From an uncultured Collinsella sp. (GTDB taxonomy: Bacteria; Actinomycetota; Coriobacteriia; Coriobacteriales; Coriobacteriaceae): a stretch of 16,616 nucleotides of DNA. Where the stretch lies: positions 1 to 16,616 of the forward strand of contig CABSMX010000042.1 of NCBI GenBank assembly GCA_902478945.1. Direction: 5' to 3'. Of this stretch, positions 8,431 to 14,612 are shown in pieces (position 1 is the first letter of the stretch; each line of letters starts with the position of its first letter). The position numbers were made by a program, and so were the translations under genes. Under the pieces are notes generated by a model. The model had not been told where the DNA came from. It was given only the letters and a program-made list of their open reading frames with translations, and searched no databases.

Positions 8431-9129
8431 ATGGCATTCCCAATTCGCAAAGGTGTTGCGCGCTCCTTGCGTTGCATGGTCGCGGCCATTTTCTGCGTGG
8501 TCGCGCTCGCTGTTCCCGCCCGTGCGTTTGCCGATACTCCCGCGATTGCCTATGACGGAAATGCGCGCCAGCTGACGGTAACGGGGGCGACGGGCTCCTC
8601 GGGGGAGCCCGATCTGTTTCCCGCCTTTAAAGATCTAATGCCCGGCGATGCGCGCGAGCAGCAGATCGAGGTTCGTGCCACGGGCGTAAAGTCCCAGGTA
8701 CGCGTGTTTGTGCGGGCCGTTGTCAATCACGAGACGGCACACCTGCTGTCGCCCATTACCTTAACGGCGTCGGCTGGCGATGCGTCTGACGGTTGGCTCC
8801 AGACGGGAACGCCGGGCAGCGTGTTCGCCTATCCCACGCAGGTCGCCACGTTCACGAGCGATGGCAGCACGGTGCTCAATCTGCAACTAAGTGTCCCGAC
8901 GTCGGTGGGCAACGAGCTTGCCGACGCAAGCAAGACCATTCGCTGGGAAATCACCGCCGAGGACGATGGCGAGAAGATTCCCGTACAACCTGCTGGCAGT
9001 AAGAGCCCCGGTCTGTTTGGCCTGGCGGCAACCGGCGACAGCACGCTCGCATTGCTCTTGGTGTTGCTGACGCTTGCAATCATCGCTTTCATGGCCGCGC
9101 TGCTTTTATCCCGGAGGGATAAGCGTTAG
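8431..9129 (+). CDS. LAATG-anchored cell-wall protein, likely base of the SipW-locus structure
   Basis: Protein of 232 residues. GGAGGTG at 8417-8423 lies seven bases before the ATG, and the gap to the previous stop is two bases. The signal peptide (residues 1-34, AFA-D) is of the ordinary type. The mature part has LMPGDAREQQIEVRA, VRVFVRAV and VGNELADASKTIRWEITAED, a layout I know from LPxTG proteins encoded beside TasA-like genes in Firmicutes (PGD... strand, GNE...W strand). The sortase signal LAATG is at residues 198-202 (bases 9022-9036), followed by a membrane segment and the basic tail SRRDKR. No sortase gene is in the window, so a housekeeping sortase elsewhere must act. Its position as the last gene suggests it anchors the secreted complex to peptidoglycan, an inference. 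Confidence 0.85.
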   Translation: MAFPIRKGVARSLRCMVAAIFCVVALAVPARAFADTPAIAYDGNARQLTVTGATGSSGEPDLFPAFKDLMPGDAREQQIEVRATGVKSQVRVFVRAVVNHETAHLLSPITLTASAGDASDGWLQTGTPGSVFAYPTQVATFTSDGSTVLNLQLSVPTSVGNELADASKTIRWEITAEDDGEKIPVQPAGSKSPGLFGLAATGDSTLALLLVLLTLAIIAFMAALLLSRRDKR

Positions 9130-9151
9130 GTCCATCTTCTAAACGCAACGC

Positions 9152-9273
9152 CCTCCCGGGCGGCGGGCACGAAGTTCCCTGCTCTACAGTCCTGCGCAAG
9201 ACGAAGGCCACATTAAGTGGCCTTCTTTGCGTGCGGAACTCGCGATGAACTTCGTGCCCCGCCGTCCGGGAGG
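9152..9273 (+). ncRNA. Structured 3' element, copy 1 (putative structured RNA)
   Basis: It begins 22 bases after the stop at 9129. The outer helix pairs 9152-9174 with 9250-9273 (23 pairs, one bulge, one G-T). An inner hairpin pairs GAAGGCCAC (9203-9211) with GTGGCCTTC (9217-9225) over the loop ATTAA. Between them lie TTCCCTGCTC, CAGTCCTGC and, on the 3' side, CGTGCGGAACTCGCGATGAA, all nearly identical in copy 2 at 14462-14594. The two helices differ in sequence between copies but stay complementary. AGTCC and GGAACT can also pair with one bulge, and CTG/CAG can form a small hairpin, giving a possible three-way junction. Function unknown; a 3'-UTR, termination or processing role is possible. 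Confidence 0.6.
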
Positions 9274-9335
9274 ACGCCTCTTTATTGATGGGAGGCCTGA
9301 TAGGTCGATGGTTCCGTGCCCGGATGCGTCCAAAG

Positions 9336-9722
9336 TGGGACGGGCTTTCCGGATGGGCAGGCTTTCGAAAAATGCGTCCCGGAATTTGCCTTTGGAATGG
9401 GACGTAGTTTCCCGTTGAGGTGCTTTGCGGAAAGTGCATCCCACTCTGGGCGGTCGAAGTGGGACACACTTTCCCAAAGGCGCTCCAACGGGAAATTGCG
9501 TCCCATTATTCGGTCAAGAAACGGGATGCATTTTCCCAATGAGGCTCAAGCGGAAAATGCATCCCGGAATTTGCGCTCAAAGTGGGATGCGGTTTCCGGT
9601 TGAGGGTCTAAGGGGAAAATGCGTCCCAGAATCGACGCTTGAAATGGGATGGAGTTTCCCGATGAGGCACTCGACGGAAAATACATCCCAGAAATGGCCT
9701 TTGAGCTGGGATAAGATTTCCG
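9336..9722. repeat. Palindrome array 1, 62-bp period
   Basis: Six complete imperfect palindromes begin at 9336, 9398, 9460, 9522, 9583 and 9645, with a half unit at 9707. The steps are 62, 62, 62, 61, 62 and 62. Each unit is about 46 bp: a left half like TGGGACGCACTTTCC, a loop like CAATGAGGCTCAAGC and a right half like GGAAAATGCGTCCCA. Spacers of about 16 bp, such as GAATTTGCGCTCAAAG, separate units and are themselves similar. Differences are mostly C/T or G/A. The period is not divisible by three, so the short open frames here are artefacts and the region is non-coding. Bases 9274-9335 before it show nothing recognisable. Confidence 0.9.
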
Positions 9723-9743
9723 CGGCATCTCGGATTCTCAAAA

Positions 9744-9775
9744 ATGAGACACGCCGTTGGCGAAGATGAGACACG
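9744..9775 (+). promoter_or_regulatory. Direct repeat ATGAGACACG, possible operator
   Basis: ATGAGACACG occurs at 9744-9753 and 9766-9775, 22 bp apart (about two helical turns), in the roughly 120 bp between array 1 and the surface-protein gene. The spacing would suit binding of a dimeric regulator to one DNA face. I could not identify a convincing -35/-10 pair nearby; TATCAT at 9795-9800 is a possible -10. Confidence 0.35.
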
Positions 9776-9844
9776 TGATATCGGGCATCGGATGTATCAT
9801 TTGCAAAAATGAGTCCACTCCACTCGAATAAAGCGAGGTCCCTC

Positions 9845-10573
9845 ATGTACGTTCCACACCCCCGTATCCGTAGGCTGTCGAAAATCCCGCTTGTTGGGAC
9901 GGCGGCGCTTGCTGCGTTGATCGCCACGAGCGTCGCCTGCTTCACGGCCACGCCCCAGGTTGCCCAGGCGGCAGACGCGCCCGCAATCACCGATATGACC
10001 GAGCAGGATTATCAAGCCCTGGGTCTGGGCACGAGCGAGGACATTCCGGCCGATACCGTTGGCCCCTATTCCACTGATACCCCCACGACGTTTGCCACGC
10101 GCAGCGAGGTCTATATGGCAGCTAACGGTAGCCATGGCAATCGCTACACTCTGCGCGACAAGCTCGAGAACGTCGAGCGCGGTGACATTGGCGGCAGCAG
10201 CAAACTCACCGATGGCTATGGAAGTGTGTGGGGCGCCGCAAAGTTCTGGCAAAACGTCAACAACTTCGATACGAACAGCGATCTCTACAAGCATAGCGAC
10301 TACGGTGGCGGCACCTGGTCGTACCTAAGCAACAATGAGTCCTCAACAGTACTCGCCAACGACAACAACGGTTTCTCAGCATTCACGCCACGAGTGTTGA
10401 GTTCTGCAGCGACGCCAGCACGGGCAAAAAGAGCCGCGTTGCCGAGCTCCGTGCCTACGGCGACAGTTCCTCCACGACGATTGACGGCAAGTCATACGCC
10501 GGAAAGGTTGAGCTGGTCCTCTACTCGTTTAGCAACGGGCGTACGCGCACTCTCGACACACACCTGCCGGTGA
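9845..10573 (+). CDS. N-terminal fragment of a frameshifted FG-GAP/VCBS surface protein
   Basis: ATG 9845 is preferred over ATG 9809 because GCGAGG at 9832-9837 sits seven bases upstream, while 9809 has no binding site. It encodes a basic start, a hydrophobic segment and a signal cleavage site (VAQA-AD, residue 42), followed by a secreted region to about residue 178 (NDNNGFS). From about base 10381 the frame yields only Ala/Arg/Ser/Thr-rich sequence, while the neighbouring frame continues a sensible protein (IHATSVEFCSD) into the next entry. The last 64 or so codons are therefore read out of frame. The real gene is 9845-13932, interrupted by a 1-nt deletion (mutation or sequencing error). Without repair this would be a short secreted product without anchor. 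Confidence 0.75.
   Translation: MYVPHPRIRRLSKIPLVGTAALAALIATSVACFTATPQVAQAADAPAITDMTEQDYQALGLGTSEDIPADTVGPYSTDTPTTFATRSEVYMAANGSHGNRYTLRDKLENVERGDIGGSSKLTDGYGSVWGAAKFWQNVNNFDTNSDLYKHSDYGGGTWSYLSNNESSTVLANDNNGFSAFTPRVLSSAATPARAKRAALPSSVPTATVPPRRLTASHTPERLSWSSTRLATGVRALSTHTCR
10376..10384 (+). other. Frameshift site (apparent 1-nt deletion)
   Basis: Frame 2 reads sensibly through GGT TTC TCA GC at 10370-10380, and frame 1 reads sensibly from ATT CAC GCC at 10381 onward. One extra base between 10380 and 10381 would join them as SAIHATSVEF. The frame-1 stop at 10336-10338 shows the break must lie after that point. No slippery heptamer of the programmed -1 type is present. Confidence 0.8.
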
Positions 10574-13500
10574 CGGTCAACACTAATATGATGTACGAAG
10601 GCCGTTTTAAGTACCTGGATGCCGGTTACCTGCAAGAGCACGACGCCGTCTTTGATGTCGAGGCGGGCGATGTCGATGGCGACGGCGTCGACGAGCTTTT
10701 TGTCTACGCGGGCTGCTATGTCGACGAGAACGGCGTGCGCAAGGCTGTAGTCGACATGTATGACTTGGAGGGCGGCAACTGGAAGCAAAGCGTCGTCAAG
10801 ATCGATGCCGGAAACGCCGCGGACTACACCACGCACAACAAGGGCGGGAACGACTCCTGGACGCAGCTTCAGTCAGCTCCTGTCGTTTCGCTAGCGGCCG
10901 GCGACCTCGATCGCGATTTTTGCGATGACCTCGCCATCGTGGTCTCGGCACCCTACGGCAAGAAGAATATTGATAAGTCGACGCATTGCGAGCTGTTTTC
11001 GTGGGATGCATCCAAGGGTGCGCTCGTCCATGTCGATGCTCTGGGCGACGCGGGCGCAATCTCCCTCTCCGCGAACGGCAAGACCATGGTCGCTGCGAAT
11101 GCGACGTTCGGCACGTTTGCCGCCTACGATGAAGAAGGAAAGAAGACGGGTGAAACCGTCACGGGCCTTATTCTTGCGGGCTATGACTGGCAACGCAGCG
11201 CTTTTGATTACGGCGCTTCTGACGGCAGCAAGGGGCTGTACGGCGCGCTGTACCGCTACGCGTATTTTGACTCGGAGTCTGGCGAGTTCAAGCTTTCCGA
11301 TTGTAAGGAATACAGAGACGGGCTCCTCGACTCCTATGGGCTGATGCATGTGCCCAACAGCGCATGGAAGGATAGCGCTCAGGATAAGCGCTATCCGTGC
11401 ACCTTGGCGCCTATTGCCCTTGCCACTGCCAACCTTGACGGCCTGTCCGAGCAGCTGGCGGTCGACGAGGTGCTCGTGGGTGGCGATGTGTTCCGCGACT
11501 TTGCCTGCAACACGGCACAGAGCGGGGCTCAGGGCTTGGGGTCCATGGTCGGAACCATGAGCATGAGCGGTCAGCAATACAACAGCAGCAACAAGCATGA
11601 CCACAAGGGTATAGAGCAGGTGTGGATCAGCGACGTCAAGGCGGGCAGCGTCTCGGGTTCGGACCGCTATAACGAGAGCTTTATCGCCGTGGTGGGCAAG
11701 CACCGCGACGAGGACCTGCGCAAGAACGATGACTACTATTGGATGACCGCCTCGCATTTTTCGCTCGACGAGAACGGAAAGGTGCGCCGCGGCGAGGAGC
11801 AGGTGATTAGCGAGAGCAACCGTCGCGGCACTACCTACGGCACATTTATCTCGCTCGCGCTGCCCGATGTCGACAACGACAGCGTCAAGATCACGTACAA
11901 GGACCGCTACAAGGTCTATACCAACCCGCGCGTGCTTGCCGTGCTGCAGGATGCGCCCTATGTTGAGGATCTGGAGCAGGCATACGGCTATCTGGTGTTG
12001 GGCGGCACGTCATACGGAGAGGAAAAGGGCACGGGGACATCCCAGGGCTATACCATTGGCGCCGAGTTGGGCGTTGCCGTCGAGGTGCAGACCGGTCCGC
12101 CCCTGGTCGCGATGAATGCTTCAGTCGATTTTGCCGCCGAGGGATGCTATGACTACCGGAGCGAGCGCACGGTCAGCGCAAGCGTAAGCTATGAGTCGCA
12201 TGCCGGCGAGGGTGACAAGGCTGTGCTCTACACGATTCCGATGGTCTATTACGAGTATGAGATCGAAAATGAGGAAACTGGTGGCAAGGGCGTGATGGCG
12301 GCGCCCGTGTCGCTCGGCGCGCAGACCTCGGTCGTTAATGTCGAGGCCTATGACCGCATTGCCAAACAGCACAATATGACGCCGCTCAGCTACTTTTTGA
12401 CCAACCGGTCGGGAGAACCCGGAACCTATCAAACGACGCTCAACGGCGAGACTCCCGTTGGGGATTCCTTTGGCCTGGGCAAGCCTGGCGTAACGCGCGC
12501 CTACACGCACGATGGGTTTAACGGCGCCGCCGCGCAGTCGGGGGCGAGCATTGAGCAGACCATCGAAGTCGAGGAGGGCAAGGAGCAGGAGCTCGAGCTC
12601 GGCTTGACGCTGAACGGCAGCGTTGTCATGGGCGCGAAGCTCGCAAAGCACGAGTTGTTTGGCGGCCTGTGCTTTGGTGCCAACGCCGGCTTTACTACGG
12701 GTAACTCCTCGAGTGAATCGACCGAATACGGCGGCACCGTCGACAACCTGCCCGAGGCCGCGCAGGGCAAGTACGGTTTTGTGTGGCGTCTGGGCGTCAA
12801 CGCGGTGGATGTCGACAAGTTCGAGGCAGACTCGGGCGACAAGCTCGGCACCAAGGACACCGACCAGTTCTGGATCGTGGGCTATGACGTTAAGGACGTC
12901 GAGATGCCCGACGCGCCGGCCGTGACGGGCTTTACGGCAAACGCCGTCGATTCGACCAGCGTTACGTTTAGCTGGGACGATGTACTCGCAAACAAGAGTG
13001 GCTTTAGCTACGGCGTGGGCATGCTGCAGAGCAATGCGGCGGATGCGGTCGTCAATAGCTGGAAGATTGCCGACAACACGCAGACCTCGCTCAAGTGGGA
13101 TGGGCTGCAGCCCAATACGGAGTATCGATTCGCCATCGCCGCCGTTAAGAATGGATCCACGACCGAAACAGGTATTCGCTCGGCAATCATCTCGGTCAAG
13201 ACCATGCCCGATGGCATGACGATGACCGTGAGCGGACCTGCGGCGGATGCTGCGGAGGGGTCGGATCTTGGATACGACTCTTCGGTTGAGCGCGCGGCGG
13301 GAAGCCACCTGACGCTCTCGGCGATTGGCCATGTGAAGCAACTCGGTGCCGACGATAGCGAAACAGGGCTGGCACCGACCTATATGTGGTACCGCAAGGG
13401 CCGCGGCGAGACAGAGTTTAAGCTCGTGGGTGCCGATGGCAACCTCGCGGCTGGAACGGCCTCAAAGCTCGAGATTGACCTGACCGCAGACGATGACGGT

Positions 13501-13932
13501 GCGCAGTATTACTGCCACGTGGGATACAACGACGTGGGCCTCGACACCGGCACGACGCTCGTGAATATCGAGGCCGAGGAGACGGCGCCCACAACGGTGA
13601 ACGCCACCCCGATCCGCACGCGCCGCCTGTTCTCACAGGCAAGTGCGGGCGCCAAGAAGTTCCTGGACCATACGCTGGTAAACACCGCCGGCCCAACCGA
13701 TTCCGAAGGCTCAAAGGACCCCGAGACTCCTGAGACCCCGACGAACCCGGACAAGCCCAAGTCCGACAACGGAGCTAAGACCGACACCAATGTCAAGACT
13801 ACGACCACAGCGAAGAACCTCGCAAACACCGGCGACCAAACATTCGCCCTAGTCGCCACCGCAGCAGCAGCGGGAGCAACGCTCGTAGTGATAGCCCTCA
13901 TCATGCTGATCAAGCGCCGCAAGACCCACTAG
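10570..13932 (+). CDS. LANTG-anchored FG-GAP/VCBS, fibronectin III and Ig-like surface protein (C-terminal part)
   Basis: As an open frame from GTG 10570 this is 1120 residues, but coding sense in the same frame extends back to about 10381, so it is the downstream part of the frameshifted gene starting at 9845. FG-GAP-like calcium loops are seen as AGDVDGDGVDE (about 32-42) and AGDLDRDFCDD (about 110-120). A central part (about 480-775) is rich in Gly/Ser/Ala strands without a family I recognise. A fibronectin type III domain spans about 779-878 (SVTFSWDD, LQPNTEYRFAI), and an Ig-like domain about 889-1000 (YMWYRKG, DDDGAQYYCHVGY). A Pro/Lys/Asp/Thr linker leads to LANTG (1084-1088, bases 13819-13833), a membrane segment and the tail KRRKTH. 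This is a sortase substrate and probable adhesin or binding protein; the ligand cannot be told. Confidence 0.85.
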   Translation: MTVNTNMMYEGRFKYLDAGYLQEHDAVFDVEAGDVDGDGVDELFVYAGCYVDENGVRKAVVDMYDLEGGNWKQSVVKIDAGNAADYTTHNKGGNDSWTQLQSAPVVSLAAGDLDRDFCDDLAIVVSAPYGKKNIDKSTHCELFSWDASKGALVHVDALGDAGAISLSANGKTMVAANATFGTFAAYDEEGKKTGETVTGLILAGYDWQRSAFDYGASDGSKGLYGALYRYAYFDSESGEFKLSDCKEYRDGLLDSYGLMHVPNSAWKDSAQDKRYPCTLAPIALATANLDGLSEQLAVDEVLVGGDVFRDFACNTAQSGAQGLGSMVGTMSMSGQQYNSSNKHDHKGIEQVWISDVKAGSVSGSDRYNESFIAVVGKHRDEDLRKNDDYYWMTASHFSLDENGKVRRGEEQVISESNRRGTTYGTFISLALPDVDNDSVKITYKDRYKVYTNPRVLAVLQDAPYVEDLEQAYGYLVLGGTSYGEEKGTGTSQGYTIGAELGVAVEVQTGPPLVAMNASVDFAAEGCYDYRSERTVSASVSYESHAGEGDKAVLYTIPMVYYEYEIENEETGGKGVMAAPVSLGAQTSVVNVEAYDRIAKQHNMTPLSYFLTNRSGEPGTYQTTLNGETPVGDSFGLGKPGVTRAYTHDGFNGAAAQSGASIEQTIEVEEGKEQELELGLTLNGSVVMGAKLAKHELFGGLCFGANAGFTTGNSSSESTEYGGTVDNLPEAAQGKYGFVWRLGVNAVDVDKFEADSGDKLGTKDTDQFWIVGYDVKDVEMPDAPAVTGFTANAVDSTSVTFSWDDVLANKSGFSYGVGMLQSNAADAVVNSWKIADNTQTSLKWDGLQPNTEYRFAIAAVKNGSTTETGIRSAIISVKTMPDGMTMTVSGPAADAAEGSDLGYDSSVERAAGSHLTLSAIGHVKQLGADDSETGLAPTYMWYRKGRGETEFKLVGADGNLAAGTASKLEIDLTADDDGAQYYCHVGYNDVGLDTGTTLVNIEAEETAPTTVNATPIRTRRLFSQASAGAKKFLDHTLVNTAGPTDSEGSKDPETPETPTNPDKPKSDNGAKTDTNVKTTTTAKNLANTGDQTFALVATAAAAGATLVVIALIMLIKRRKTH

Positions 13933-13959
13933 TAGCCAGTCGAACATATCGACAACCCA

Positions 13960-13997
13960 AAAACCCGGGTAGCCAAAAAACAGGCCACCCGGGTTTT
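13960..13997. terminator. Strong bidirectional intrinsic terminator
   Basis: AAAACCCGGGT (13960-13970) pairs with ACCCGGGTTTT (13987-13997); after one mismatch GCC/GGC extends the stem to an 8-base A-rich loop. The TTTT follows the GC stem on the plus strand, and the leading A-run gives T residues on the minus strand. It ends the surface-protein gene and may also block transcripts arriving from the minus-strand gene. Confidence 0.85.
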
Positions 13998-14020
13998 CTG
14001 TTGAGTGGAGACTCCGCAAG

Positions 14021-14374
14021 CGGAAACTGCATCCCACAATTAGCGCCCGGAACGGGACACATTTTCCGTCAAGCCCTCATCCGGAAAATCCATCCCAGTT
14101 TGAGCGCCCAGACCGGGACGCACTTTCCCAAAGGGTCCTCAACGGGAAACTGCGTCCCATAATTAGGCCGAGAAATGGGATGAACTTTCCCAATGAGAGC
14201 CAACCGGAAACCACGTCCCAGAATCAGCCCCCAAAGTGGGACGCACTTTCCCAACGAGCCTCAACCGGAAAATACATCCCGGAATCCAGCTGAATAGTGG
14301 GACACACTTTCCCAATCGGGTCCCAAGCGGAAACTGCATCCCATTCCAGACAAGAATTCCGGGACACACTTTCC
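14021..14374. repeat. Palindrome array 2, 61-62 bp period
   Basis: Same repeat family as 9336-9722. A right half at 14021-14036 is followed by five complete palindromes starting at 14053, 14114, 14176, 14237 and 14298, then a left half at 14360-14374. The steps are 61, 62, 61, 61 and 62. Loops such as CAACGAGCCTCAACC and spacers such as GAATCAGCCCCCAAAG show the array has the same plus-strand orientation as array 1. It lies between convergent genes and is cut on the left by the terminator of the surface-protein gene. Non-coding. Confidence 0.9.
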
Positions 14375-14383
14375 GCAAACAAA

Positions 14384-14406
14384 GAAGGCCACATAACGTG
14401 GCCTTC
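14384..14406 (-). terminator. Terminator-like hairpin downstream of the minus-strand enzyme gene
   Basis: GAAGGCCAC (14384-14392) pairs with GTGGCCTTC (14398-14406) over five bases. On the minus strand it is followed by TTTGTTTG, so it may end the transcript of the gene at 14613 onward after copy 2 of the structured element. The nine-pair stem is identical to the inner hairpin of copy 1 (9203-9225). Bases 14407-14457 show nothing else. Confidence 0.55.
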
Positions 14407-14461
14407 AACTTATATATGTTCAGCAGATGCCCCCATGACAAGCCGTGCTTCAACACCGAGG

Positions 14462-14594
14462 CGTCTGCCCGGCCGGCGCGGAATGTAAGGTTCATCGCGA
14501 GTTCCGCACGAGCCGGAGAGCACTTAATGTGCTCTCCGTGCGAGCAGGACTGCCCGAGCAGGGAATCTTACATTCCGCGCCGTCCGGGCAGACG
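14462..14594 (-). ncRNA. Structured 3' element, copy 2 (putative structured RNA)
   Basis: On the minus strand it begins 18 bases after the stop of the enzyme gene. The outer helix pairs 14462-14489 with 14567-14594 (28 positions, one mismatch at 14473/14583). The inner hairpin pairs 14515-14523 with 14529-14537 (GGAGAGCAC/GTGCTCTCC) over the same 5-base loop as copy 1. The sequence TTCATCGCGAGTTCCGCACG (plus strand, 14491-14510) and the complement of TTCCCTGCTC and CAGTCCTGC are conserved with copy 1. The helices differ in sequence (GGAATGTAAG here against GGCACGAAG there) yet remain paired. Both copies have the same orientation relative to the gene before them. No function is known to me. 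Confidence 0.6.
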
Positions 14595-14612
14595 AACCGG
14601 GATACAGACCCG

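Noticed and set aside
9152..9273. Miniature transposon (MITE) explanation for the structured element
   Set aside because: The two copies have different terminal arms that remain self-complementary; MITE copies share terminal repeats. No target duplication was seen. Not fully excluded.
9336..9722. CRISPR array
   Set aside because: Units are palindromes of about 46 bp, the intervening 16-bp spacers are themselves conserved, and no cas genes are nearby.
9184..9769. Several overlapping open frames on both strands with repeated Gly-Lys-Cys-Val-Pro-like motifs
   Set aside because: They are readings of the 62-bp palindrome array; the period is not a multiple of three, so the same motif appears in several frames. 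No ribosome binding sites.
10360..10385. Programmed -1 ribosomal frameshift
   Set aside because: No X-XXY-YYZ slippery heptamer or clear downstream stimulator at the frame change; a deletion or sequencing error explains it better.
12121..13341. 406-codon minus-strand open frame
   Set aside because: Antisense to the fibronectin/FG-GAP surface protein; no signal or domain seen.
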